This document shows positions 8,175 through 15,743 of a DNA stretch of 64,000 nt, in pieces. Position 1 is the stretch's first letter. Each line of letters starts with the position of its first letter. The translations under genes were made by a program, and so were the position numbers. Below the pieces are notes generated by a model. That model was not told where the DNA came from, made no database searches, and saw nothing but the letters and a program-made list of their open reading frames with translations. The stretch comes from Asanoa siamensis (lineage in GTDB: Bacteria > Actinomycetota > Actinomycetes > Mycobacteriales > Micromonosporaceae): the NCBI RefSeq assembly GCF_016862555.1, contig NZ_BONE01000030.1, positions 29,420 to 93,419 on the forward strand, in the 5' to 3' direction.

Positions 8175-8597
8175 ATGACCGACTTCAACGCACAGCTGAT
8201 CGGCCGCACCGAGAAGGCGCTCAACGCGATCCTCGACCGGGAGCTGGCGGCCATCGGCATCACCGAGCCGCAGTGGGTCGCGCTGACCCTGACGGTGACG
8301 GGAGGCAGCACCGGGGCGGAGGTGCTCGTGGGTCGGATCGCGCAGGCGCTGCGGGTCGACGCGGCCACGGCACGGCAACGCCTCGACGAGCTCGAGGCGG
8401 CGGGCCTGACCCGCATCACGGACGGCGTTGCCGCAGCCACCGACCAGGGCACGGCGAGCTGGCACCAGGTGCGCAACGCCGTCGCCCCGATCACCCGGAC
8501 GCTGTGGGGCGACCTACCGCCAGCCGACCTGGCAACGGCGGGCCGGGTCCTGACCACGGTCCTCGCCCGCGCCGACACGATGCTGTCGGCTCGCTAG
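8175..8597 (+). CDS. MarR-like winged-helix protein
   Basis: This 140-residue protein starts at the ATG 8175 after GAGAGGA. It has an N-terminal helical stretch (FNAQLIGRTEKALNAILDRE) and a winged-helix core with VLVGRIAQALRVDAATARQRLDELEAAGL as the helix-turn-helix; the wing (TRITDGVAAATDQG) is shorter than usual. The overall order matches MarR proteins, but similarity to its neighbour is low. Being transcribed divergently from a MarR gene with operators over its promoter, it is probably the main regulated target, making this a two-regulator switch. No enzyme or pump follows it. Confidence 0.7.
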   Translation: MTDFNAQLIGRTEKALNAILDRELAAIGITEPQWVALTLTVTGGSTGAEVLVGRIAQALRVDAATARQRLDELEAAGLTRITDGVAAATDQGTASWHQVRNAVAPITRTLWGDLPPADLATAGRVLTTVLARADTMLSAR

Positions 8598-8641
8598 ATC
8601 CGTTGGCGTACGACTCCAACACCGACGCGGCCGATCCGGGC

Positions 8642-8670
8642 CGTCGACCACCCGCAGGCGGTGGTCGACG
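8642..8670 (+). terminator. Terminator-like hairpin after the MarR-like gene
   Basis: CGTCGACCACC (8642-8652) pairs perfectly with GGTGGTCGACG (8660-8670) around a seven-base loop, 45 bases after the stop. There is no T-run, as is common for high-GC actinobacterial terminators. Confidence 0.5.
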
Positions 8671-8720
8671 ACCCGACGGCCGCCCGGCGGTGCGCAGCAG
8701 GTCGGTTATCCGAAGTGGAC

Positions 8721-8923
8721 GGGCCGCCTCGCGGTGCGCTGAACGCGCCGGAGCGGTCGGTATCGACCGCAGCCCCGTCGCCCTGACGTCGGCCTCGCCG
8801 TCGGCTGAATGCGGCCGAAGCCGGCCAGCATCGACCGCAGCCCCATCGTCCTGACGCGGGCCTCGCCGTCCGCTGAACGCGGGCCGAGCGGCCGGTATCG
8901 ACCGCAGCCCCATCGCCCTGGCG
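8721..8923. repeat. Three tandem copies of a 67-68 base repeat
   Basis: The core ATCGACCGCAGCCCC recurs at 8762, 8830 and 8897 (spacing 68 and 67), each followed by a conserved rTCGyCCTGrCG segment and a CTCGCsGTssGCTGAA stretch between copies. Copies two and three are the most alike. The units touch each other, with no unique spacers. Function unknown. Confidence 0.7.
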
Positions 8924-9173
8924 CCAGCCCTCGAGCGCTCAATCGCGCGAGCGCCGGAGCGCTTCGGCGAGCAGCCAAGCGCGGGCCGCCTGCTGCGACC
9001 GCGACCCGGGCCGCCCTCGCCCCGCTCGTCGACGCCCTGCGGGTCGGGGAGTGGGCGCTCATGGACGGATCGCGCCGTGGCATGACGCGTGTGAGCAACA
9101 GGCTTTCCGTGCGCGGCCCGCGGCCGGGGCCAGGCCGCACGGCCGTCAATGGCTGTCCGCTCATGCACCGAGA

Positions 9174-9187
9174 GAGTTTCCGAAAGT
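9174..9187. promoter_or_regulatory. Possible regulator site GAGTTTCCGAAAGT
   Basis: An imperfect inverted repeat (GTTTC/GAAAG) about 100 bases before the sugar-operon promoter. It shares AGAGTTTC with the sequence next to the palindrome at the promoter (9319-9326). GTTTC/GAAAC half-sites are common in LacI-family operators of plant-sugar genes. Inference only. Confidence 0.35.
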
Positions 9188-9272
9188 TGCGGCGTCAACC
9201 TGCCTACCCGGCGGCGCGCCATCCCGGATCCGCAGCCGCAAGCGCAACATCGAATCGCGCCACTGGGTGGCA

Positions 9273-9326
9273 TTGACGTACGACGCTGTTAATCGTAGCG
9301 TGTGGGAAATCTTCCGGAAGAGTTTC
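9273..9326 (+). promoter_or_regulatory. Sugar-operon promoter and downstream palindrome
   Basis: A -35 box TTGACG (9273-9278) and a -10 box TAGCGT (9296-9301) are exactly 17 bases apart. Transcription should begin near 9308, giving a leader of about 125 bases before the GTG at 9434. The palindrome CTTCCGGAAG (9311-9320), flanked by GAAAT and AGTTTC, lies right at the start point, a position where a repressor would block initiation. Confidence 0.6.
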
Positions 9327-9433
9327 GAGATGTATCGGGACCTTCTCGGAGCGCAGCATGCCGGTCCACCGCCGGGTCGCCCACCAGAGCGCCCGGGCGA
9401 TGGTCGCTGTCCGGAAACGGGAGGGGGCGGAAG

Positions 9434-10411
9434 GTGGGGCAACCCTTGAGCGGCCCGGCGACCGCGGTCGACGAGCCGCCAGCACCCCCGCCGCCTCCGC
9501 AACCGGCCAAGGTGCGGCGCGACCGCTTCCTGCTGTGGGCCATGCTCCCCGGCCTCGGGCTGCTGCTGACCTTCCACTACCTGCCCCTGCTCGGCAACGT
9601 CATCGCCTTCAAGGACTTCCAGCCCTATCTCGGCCTCGGCGGCAGCCCGTGGGTCGGCCTCGAGAACTTCCGCGTCATCGTCGAGGGTGATCCGCTCTTC
9701 CTGACCGCCCTCGGCAACACCCTCGTGATCATGCTGCTGCAGATCGGCATCGTGTTCACGTTGCCCATCGCGCTCGCGTTGCTGCTCGACAGCATGATCT
9801 CGGAGCGGCTCAAGCGGGTCGTGCAGACGATCCTCTACCTGCCGCACTTCCTCTCGTGGGTCATCGTCATATCGATCTTCAACGAACTGCTCGGCGGCAG
9901 CGGGCCGATCAACACGTTCCTGCGCCAGCACGACCTCGGGACGATCGACATCATCGGCAACGCCGCGGTCTTCAAGGAGCTGATCACCGGGCAGGTGCTC
10001 TGGAAAGAAGCGGGTTGGGCGATGATCCTGTTCCTCGCCGCCCTTTCCCGGATCGACCCGGAGCTGTACGAGGCCTCCGCCGTCGACGGCGCCGGTCGGC
10101 TGCGGCAGATCTGGCACGTCACCCTGCCCGGCCTGCGCAGCGTCATCGTCCTGCTGCTGATCCTGCGGCTCGGCGACGCGCTCACCGTCGGCTTCGAGCA
10201 GATCATCCTGCAGCAGCAAGCGGTCGGCATCGCGGCCAGCGAGGTGCTCGACACCTACGTCTACAACAACGGCATCGTCCAGAGCGACTGGGGCGTCAGC
10301 GCCGCCGTCGGTCTCGTCAAGGGGATCGTCGGCGTCGCGCTCGTGCTGGGCGCCAACCGGCTCGCGCACGCCTTCGGTGAGGCCGGCCTCTACCGCCGGG
10401 AGGCGCGATGA
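9434..10411 (+). CDS. Carbohydrate ABC transporter permease, LplB type
   Basis: This 325-residue inner-membrane protein has about six helices. It belongs to the LplB/UgpA-like permeases for oligosaccharides: a Pro-rich cytoplasmic N-terminus (about 1-30) is followed by LLTFHYLPLLGNVIAFKDFQ, and the EAA loop ELYEASAVDGAGRLRQIWHVTLPGL (about 215-240) binds the ATPase. The GTG at 9434 follows the purine-rich AGGGGG and gives the usual length of this family. Its stop overlaps the next permease start (ATGA). No ATPase gene lies in the operon, so it must share a general MsiK-like ATPase encoded elsewhere, as is usual in actinomycetes. Confidence 0.92.
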   Translation: MGQPLSGPATAVDEPPAPPPPPQPAKVRRDRFLLWAMLPGLGLLLTFHYLPLLGNVIAFKDFQPYLGLGGSPWVGLENFRVIVEGDPLFLTALGNTLVIMLLQIGIVFTLPIALALLLDSMISERLKRVVQTILYLPHFLSWVIVISIFNELLGGSGPINTFLRQHDLGTIDIIGNAAVFKELITGQVLWKEAGWAMILFLAALSRIDPELYEASAVDGAGRLRQIWHVTLPGLRSVIVLLLILRLGDALTVGFEQIILQQQAVGIAASEVLDTYVYNNGIVQSDWGVSAAVGLVKGIVGVALVLGANRLAHAFGEAGLYRREAR

Positions 10412-11280
10412 GCGCCAAGGCCGCGCCGGCGCCGCCGATCCGGGCGCTGAAGGGCGTCGTGCTCACCGTCTGCTGTGCACTGATCGTCGTGCCGTTCGTC
10501 GGCATCATCTCCACGAGCTTGTCCACAAGGGAGCAGATTGTCCGGAGCGGCGGCTTCGTCATCATCCCCGACGAGATCACTTTCGCCGCCTACCGGGCGC
10601 TGTTCACCGGCGGCGTCGTGCCCCGCGCCGTCGCCGTCAGCATGTTCATCACGATCGTCGGCACGGCGCTCAGCCTGGCCAGCACGACCCTCCTGGCGTA
10701 CGGCCTGAGCCGGCCGCACACCAGAGCCCACCGCCCCGTGCTGATGCTGGTGGTGGCCGCGCTGCTGTTCACCCCGGGCATCATCCCGGCCTACCTCACC
10801 ATCGACCTGCTCGGCCTGATCAACTCGTACTGGGCGGTCATCCTCCCCGCCGTGGTCAGCGCGTTCAACGTGGTGATCCTCCGGGCGTTCTTCATGGAGA
10901 TCCCGGCCGAGCTGCTGGAGAGCGCGCGCATCGACGGCGCCTCCGACGGTCAGATCTTCGCCCGCATCGTCCTGCCACTGTCCAAAGCGGTCCTCTCCGT
11001 GATCGGCCTGTTCTACGCGGTCGGCTACTGGAACGCGTTCTTCAGCGCGCTCCTCTACCTCAACGACTCCGCGAAGTGGCCGATCCAGCTCGTCCTGCGC
11101 ACCTATGTCGTCAACCAGCAGCAGCTCGGCGTCGACCAGGTCGGCACCGGCAGCCTGCCACCGCAGGAGGCGCTGCAGATGGCGATCCTCGTCATCTCCA
11201 TCGTGCCGATCCTGCTGATCTACCCGTTCATCCAACGCCATTTCACCAAGGGAGTGCTGGTCGGCGCGGTCAAAGGCTGA
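10408..11280 (+). CDS. Carbohydrate ABC transporter permease, YtcP type
   Basis: This 290-residue protein is the partner of the LplB-type permease, with six predicted helices. The EAA loop ELLESARIDGASDGQIFARI (about 167-186) contacts the ATPase. The ending FIQRHFTKGVLVGAVKG is the hallmark of the YtcP/LplC subgroup (QRYFVKGVMIGAVKG-like). The start ATG overlaps the upstream stop, so both subunits are made together as a heterodimeric channel. It lies 23 bases before the binding-protein gene. Confidence 0.93.
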   Translation: MSAKAAPAPPIRALKGVVLTVCCALIVVPFVGIISTSLSTREQIVRSGGFVIIPDEITFAAYRALFTGGVVPRAVAVSMFITIVGTALSLASTTLLAYGLSRPHTRAHRPVLMLVVAALLFTPGIIPAYLTIDLLGLINSYWAVILPAVVSAFNVVILRAFFMEIPAELLESARIDGASDGQIFARIVLPLSKAVLSVIGLFYAVGYWNAFFSALLYLNDSAKWPIQLVLRTYVVNQQQLGVDQVGTGSLPPQEALQMAILVISIVPILLIYPFIQRHFTKGVLVGAVKG

Positions 11281-11303
11281 CCACCCACCACAAGGAGACC
11301 CGG

Positions 11304-12983
11304 ATGAGCCACAGCTACCTGCACAAGCCGATCAACCGTCGTACGCTCCTCTCCGGCGCCACCGCCCTCGCCGCCGGCTCCCTGCTCGCGGGCTGCGGCG
11401 ACGGCGAGGGCGGCGGCAACGACAACACCGCGGCGAACAACCAGAGCGTCAAGCTGCCGGCGTACGTGCCGTCGACGGTCGTCAAGCCCGACCTCGCCGG
11501 CAACGCCGACGGCCTGCTCAACGCGTTCCTCGCGTACCCAAGCCCACCCGTCAAACAGTTCACCGGTCCACCGCTGGGCGGCGGCACCGTCTCGGCGTTC
11601 GTGCTCACGGGCTCGCCGGTGCCGCCGCCGAAGGGCAACAACGCGTTCTGGCAGGAGCTCGACCGTCAGCTCGGCGTCGACCTGCAGCTCACCATCACGC
11701 CCAGCGCGGAGATGGCCACCAAGTTCTCGACCCTGATCACCGGCGACGACCTGCCGGACCTGATCGTGCCGGCGCTGTTCCTGCCCAACGGCGTGCCCGC
11801 GGGCATCGGCAACCTGCCACAGTGGATGGCCACCAAGTGCACCGACCTCACGCCGTACCTCGGTGGCGACGCGGTCAAGCAGTACCCGAACCTGGCGAAC
11901 ATCCCGACCGCGGCGTGGAAGCAGTGCGTCTACAACGGCGGCATCTACGGCGTGCCGGTGCACCGCGGCGTCGGCGGGACGCTGATGTTCCGCCGCGACG
12001 ACATCATCGCCAAGCTCGGCGTCGATCCCGACCCGAAGAGCTTCGCGGAGTTCAAGGACTTGTGCCAAAAGGTGACCGACGCCAAGGCCAACCGCTGGGC
12101 GATCGTCAACGCCGGTGGCCTCATGCACCTCGTGCAGCAGATGCTCGGCGCGCCCAACGGCTGGCGCTGGGACGGCAGCAAGCTGACCAACGTCGTGGAG
12201 ACCGAGGAGTTCCGGAAAGCACTGTCCGATGTGGTGGAACTCTACAAGGCCGGCGTCGTGCACCCCGACAGCTTCGCCAACAACGCGCCCGTGAAGCGCT
12301 GGTTCAACGCGGGCGAGGCCGTGCTGACCGCCGACCGCTACACCGCCTGGCCGCAGTTCTACGCCGAGAACATCGCCGGACCGGAGTTCAGGATCAGCGG
12401 CATGCGGCCGCCGAAGTACGACGGTGGTGGCTTCGCGCCGACCTGGCAGTCGAGCGCCGGCTCCATCAACAACTTCACCGTCTTCAAGAAGGCCGACGAG
12501 GGCAGGATCCGCGACCTGCTCAAGCTCTGCGACTACCTGGCGGCCCCGTTCGGCACGGCCGAATGGCTGTTCCGGCGGTACGGGCAGGAGGGCGCGCACT
12601 ACACCATGCAGAACGGCGGCCCCGTCTACACCCAGGCCGGGGTCAGCCAGACCGCGCTCGGCATCCGCTACATCGTCGACGCGCCCGACACCATCTTCAT
12701 CCCGGGCCGGCCCGAGGCCACCCAGGCGTCGTACGACTACCAGAAGTCCATCATCGACACCGCGGTGCCGGACCCGGTCGTGGCCAACAACCTGTTCTCC
12801 GACGAGTGGTCGCGCAAGCAGCCCACGCTCGGCGGGCTCGTGCTCAACGGCCAGAACGACATCATCGCCGGCCGCCAGCCGCTCAGCCACCTCGACGAGG
12901 TGATCAGCAACTGGAAGTCGCAGGGCGGCGACAAGGTCCGCGCCGAGTTCACCGAGCAGCTGCAAAAGTCCGGTATCCGATGA
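11304..12983 (+). CDS. Extracellular sugar-binding lipoprotein of the ABC transporter
   Basis: This 559-residue protein starts at ATG 11304 after AAGGAG. An N-terminal NRRTLLSG (twin-Arg at 12-13) and hydrophobic stretch end in the lipobox LLAGC (Cys31), so it is lipid-anchored and probably exported by Tat or Sec. The length and layout fit the large LipO/LplA-type family 1 solute-binding proteins that pair with LplB and YtcP permeases and take oligosaccharides such as pectin or hemicellulose fragments. Many surface Trp and Tyr residues (for example NGWRWDGSK, RYTAWPQFYAE) are suited to stacking on sugar rings. It is coupled by ATGA to the oxidoreductase downstream. Confidence 0.9.
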   Translation: MSHSYLHKPINRRTLLSGATALAAGSLLAGCGDGEGGGNDNTAANNQSVKLPAYVPSTVVKPDLAGNADGLLNAFLAYPSPPVKQFTGPPLGGGTVSAFVLTGSPVPPPKGNNAFWQELDRQLGVDLQLTITPSAEMATKFSTLITGDDLPDLIVPALFLPNGVPAGIGNLPQWMATKCTDLTPYLGGDAVKQYPNLANIPTAAWKQCVYNGGIYGVPVHRGVGGTLMFRRDDIIAKLGVDPDPKSFAEFKDLCQKVTDAKANRWAIVNAGGLMHLVQQMLGAPNGWRWDGSKLTNVVETEEFRKALSDVVELYKAGVVHPDSFANNAPVKRWFNAGEAVLTADRYTAWPQFYAENIAGPEFRISGMRPPKYDGGGFAPTWQSSAGSINNFTVFKKADEGRIRDLLKLCDYLAAPFGTAEWLFRRYGQEGAHYTMQNGGPVYTQAGVSQTALGIRYIVDAPDTIFIPGRPEATQASYDYQKSIIDTAVPDPVVANNLFSDEWSRKQPTLGGLVLNGQNDIIAGRQPLSHLDEVISNWKSQGGDKVRAEFTEQLQKSGIR

Positions 12984-14077
12984 GGGTCGCCCTGGTCGGC
13001 ACCGGCAACATCGCCCGGATCCACGCCGAGGCCCTACGGGGCCTCGGCGGCCGGGCCGAGATCGTCGCCGGTGTCGACGTGGACGGAGCGGCCGCGAAGA
13101 GCTTCTGCCGCACCCACGGCATCCCGCACAGCGGCACCGACCTGGCCCGGGTCCTGGACACGACCCGGCCCGACCTGGTGCACGTCTGCACGCCGCCGGG
13201 CGCGCACCTGGAAGCCGCCCGCACCGCTCTCGCGTACGGGGCGCACGTGCTGGTCGAGAAGCCACCGACGCTGACCCTGCGCCAGTTCGCCGAGCTGGAA
13301 GCGGCCGCCGACCACAGTGGACGGCACGTCGCGACCGTGTTCCAGCACCGGTTCGGCTCGGGCGCCCGCCGGCTGCGGGCCCTGCACGACGCCGGCGTGC
13401 TCGGCCGGCCGCTGCTGGCCATCTGCCACACCACCTGGTACCGCACCCAGGAGTACTTCGACGTGCCCTGGCGCGGCCGCTGGGACACCGAGGGCGGCGG
13501 CCCGACGATGGGCCACGGCATCCACCAGATGGACCTGCTGCTGGCGATTCTCGGCGAGTGGACGCAGGTCCACGCACTGGCCCGCCGGCAGGCCCGCGAC
13601 GTCGACACCGAGGACCTGTCGCTGGCCCACGTCGGCTTCGCCAACGGCTGCGTGGCCAGCGTCGTCAACAGCGTGCTGTCGCCGCGCGAGCAAAGCTACC
13701 TGCGGTTCGACTTCGCCCGCGCGACGATCGAGCTGACCCACCTCTACGGGTACGGCGAGGACGCGTGGCGGGTCACGCCGGCGCCCGGCCACGAGGAGGC
13801 CGTGCTCAGCGCCTGGCACGGCGGTGAGCGGGGCGTGCCGAGCGGGCACCAGGCCCAGTTCGCCGCGGTGCTCGACGCGCTCGAGGCAGGCGCGCGGCCG
13901 CCGGTCACCCTGGCCGAGACCCGGCGCACGATGCGGCTGGTGGCGGCGATCTACGCGGCGTCGTTCACCGGCAGCCCGGTCGGGCCCGGCGACCTCGGCC
14001 CGGGATCGCCCTTCCACGAACGGATGCAGGGCGGCGGCCCGCCGTGGCGGCTCGTCGCGCGGCAGGAGGTGGCATGA
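12980..14077 (+). CDS. Gfo/Idh/MocA-family oxidoreductase
   Basis: This 365-residue cytosolic NAD(P)-dependent dehydrogenase has an N-terminal Rossmann fold with VGTGNIARIHAEAL (about 5-18), VHVCTPPGAHLEAA (about 72-85) and the catalytic Lys motif LVEKPPTL (about 93-100). The C-terminal domain contains GGGPTMGHGIHQMDLLL, which supplies the conserved His. Enzymes of this group oxidise or epimerise sugars, sugar acids or inositols. Gene order (transporter, this enzyme, DUF6807, cupin) suggests that it acts on the imported sugar. Start and stop both overlap their neighbours (ATGA). Confidence 0.9.
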   Translation: MRVALVGTGNIARIHAEALRGLGGRAEIVAGVDVDGAAAKSFCRTHGIPHSGTDLARVLDTTRPDLVHVCTPPGAHLEAARTALAYGAHVLVEKPPTLTLRQFAELEAAADHSGRHVATVFQHRFGSGARRLRALHDAGVLGRPLLAICHTTWYRTQEYFDVPWRGRWDTEGGGPTMGHGIHQMDLLLAILGEWTQVHALARRQARDVDTEDLSLAHVGFANGCVASVVNSVLSPREQSYLRFDFARATIELTHLYGYGEDAWRVTPAPGHEEAVLSAWHGGERGVPSGHQAQFAAVLDALEAGARPPVTLAETRRTMRLVAAIYAASFTGSPVGPGDLGPGSPFHERMQGGGPPWRLVARQEVA

Positions 14078-14970
14078 GCACCGAGCCCGGGCGCGTCGGC
14101 CTGGCCCTCACCCACGAGCACGACCGGGCCCTCCGGGTGACCTGGCGCGACCGGGAGCTGTTCCGCTACGTCTACCAGCCCTGGGACGAACAGCGCGAGT
14201 CGCCCCGGCCGTACCTCCATCCGATGTGGACTTTGGACGGGCGACCGGTCAGCCTCTACCGCCCCCACGACCACGTCTGGCACAAGGGGCTGTCGCTGGC
14301 GCTGGCCAACGTCGGCACCGACAACTTCTGGGGCGGCCCGACCTACCTGCGCGGCTACGGCGGCTACGCCCAGCTGCCCAACAACGGTACGCAGCGGCAC
14401 GACCGGTTCACCACGCTCGCGGCGGACGACCACCGGATCGCCGTCGAGGAGGACCTGACCTGGATCGCCCAGGACGGCCGCCCGGTCTTCGCCGAGCAGC
14501 GCAGTCTCGACGTCGTGGCGCTGCCCGAGGACTCCGCCTGGCGGCTCGACCTGACCACGGCCCTGCACAACCTCGCCGGCGCCGAGGTGGCGATCGGCAG
14601 CCCGGAGACCGAGGGGCGCGAAGGGGCGGCGTACAGCGGACTGTTCTGGCGCGGCCCGCGCAGTTTCAGCGGCGGCACCGTGCGCATCCCGGACGCGGAG
14701 GGCACCGACGAGCTCAACGGCGCGCAGGCGCCGTGGATGGCGTTCACCGGCCGGCACGACGGCGACGGCGAGCAGACGACCGTGCTGATGGCCGACCACA
14801 CGGGCCCGACCGCGTGGTTCGTCCGCAGCGAGGTCTACGCGGTGCTCTGCCCGGCCGCCTTCGCCCAGGTCCGTACCGTCGGGCCCGGCGAGACGTTGAC
14901 CCTGCGCTACCGGGTCGTCGTCGCCGACGGCGACCTCGACCACAAGACCTGCGCCCGGCTCGCGGCATGA
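14074..14970 (+). CDS. DUF6807 (PmoA-like) protein
   Basis: This 298-residue protein has a beta-sandwich-type sequence with YQPWDEQRESPRPYLHPM, RPHDHVWHKGLSLALANVGTD and NFWGGPTY, which match the DUF6807 family, originally labelled methane oxygenase PmoA. The several conserved His (HDHVWHKG) could bind a metal. Such genes recur beside Gfo/Idh enzymes and sugar transporters in bacteria that degrade plant sugars, so a role in sugar processing is likely and methane oxidation very unlikely. There is no signal peptide, so it is cytosolic. Overlaps with both neighbours show translational coupling. Confidence 0.8.
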   Translation: MSTEPGRVGLALTHEHDRALRVTWRDRELFRYVYQPWDEQRESPRPYLHPMWTLDGRPVSLYRPHDHVWHKGLSLALANVGTDNFWGGPTYLRGYGGYAQLPNNGTQRHDRFTTLAADDHRIAVEEDLTWIAQDGRPVFAEQRSLDVVALPEDSAWRLDLTTALHNLAGAEVAIGSPETEGREGAAYSGLFWRGPRSFSGGTVRIPDAEGTDELNGAQAPWMAFTGRHDGDGEQTTVLMADHTGPTAWFVRSEVYAVLCPAAFAQVRTVGPGETLTLRYRVVVADGDLDHKTCARLAA

Positions 14971-15680
14971 CGCTGTTCCCCGGTGGCACGGGCGTCACCC
15001 ACCTGTCCGTCTACGACTGGGCGGGCCCCGACGGCCTGCCCGGCGGCTCGGCCCACGTGCATCTCGTCTGCACCGAGGGCTACGTCGTGCTCGAGGGCCG
15101 CGGCCGGCTGCAGACGCTGGGCGCCGACGGCTACGCCGAGACGCCGCTCGCGCCGCTCACGGTCGCCTGGTTCGCCCCGGGCGTCGTACACCGGCTGGTC
15201 AACGACGGCGGCCTGAAGATCCTCGTGGTGATGCAGAACGCCGGCCTGCCCGAGGCAGGCGACGCGGTGCTCACGTTCCCGCCGGACCACCTCGCCGACC
15301 CGGCGCGCTACGCGACCGCGGCCGCGCTGCCACCGGACGACCCGGCCGGCGGTGCCCGGCGGCGCAAGGACCTGGCCGTCGACGGCTTCCTGCGGCTGCG
15401 CGAGGCGGTCGAGCGCGACGGGCCCGGCGCCCTGGCCGAGTTCTACGCGCGGGCGGCCGCGCTGGTCCGCGAGGAGCTGCCCGCGTGGCGGGGGCGGTGG
15501 CGGGACGGCCCGCTCACCGCCGCGACCGCCACCGGTGCGCAGATCGAGCGACTCGCCGACGGCGGCTTCCACCACCTGCACGACGGCCGGCTCACGGTGC
15601 TGGGTGCCCCGCCCGAGCGTGGTTACGGCATGTGTGGTCGGCTGGCCACGTACCCGGGATCGGCGTTTCCTGTCCTGTAG
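14967..15680 (+). CDS. Cupin-domain protein, last gene of the sugar operon
   Basis: This 237-residue protein starts at ATG 14967, overlapping the upstream stop. Its first 110 residues form a cupin barrel: GSAHVHLVCTEGYVVLEGRG carries the His-X-His and Glu metal ligands of motif 1, and VAWFAPGVVHRLVNDGG carries the motif 2 His. The remaining 125 residues are helical and of unknown role. It may be a sugar isomerase-like or sensing protein for the operon; sequence alone does not decide. Readings that start far upstream run through the previous genes in another frame and are not real. Confidence 0.8.
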   Translation: MTLFPGGTGVTHLSVYDWAGPDGLPGGSAHVHLVCTEGYVVLEGRGRLQTLGADGYAETPLAPLTVAWFAPGVVHRLVNDGGLKILVVMQNAGLPEAGDAVLTFPPDHLADPARYATAAALPPDDPAGGARRRKDLAVDGFLRLREAVERDGPGALAEFYARAAALVREELPAWRGRWRDGPLTAATATGAQIERLADGGFHHLHDGRLTVLGAPPERGYGMCGRLATYPGSAFPVL

Positions 15681-15743
15681 GTCCGAATCGGAGGGACTAC
15701 GCTGGCGGCCATCTGACCAGCTACGGCTTCGGGGAGCCGGCCT

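Larger units (their letters stand above)
8598..9433. other. 836-base region without a supported gene
   Basis: Every reading frame here has the base and residue composition of non-coding high-GC DNA (Arg/Pro/Ala-rich shadows). The stretch holds a hairpin just after the MarR-like gene, three tandem copies of a 67-68 base unit, a possible operator at 9174-9187, and the promoter and palindrome for the sugar operon. No RNA gene was recognised. A regulator gene for the operon, which might be expected here, is absent. Confidence 0.6.

Noticed and set aside
8721..8923. A CRISPR array
   Set aside because: Units are contiguous with no unique spacers, only three copies exist and there are no cas genes.
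8491..9273. A 260-residue minus-strand reading with repeated GLRSIP-type segments
   Set aside because: The repeats come from the 67-68 base DNA repeat; composition is Arg/Pro/Ala-rich and no start signal or family is present.
10377..11303. An extension of the binding-lipoprotein gene to 10377
   Set aside because: It runs through the YtcP permease in another frame; the signal peptide and lipobox begin at 11304.
11220..13577. A 785-residue minus-strand reading opposite the binding protein
   Set aside because: Low-complexity composition typical of the antisense of high-GC genes, with no family motif.
14074..14970. Methane monooxygenase subunit PmoA
   Set aside because: The name is a historical label; the protein is soluble, lies in a sugar operon and has no pmo partners.
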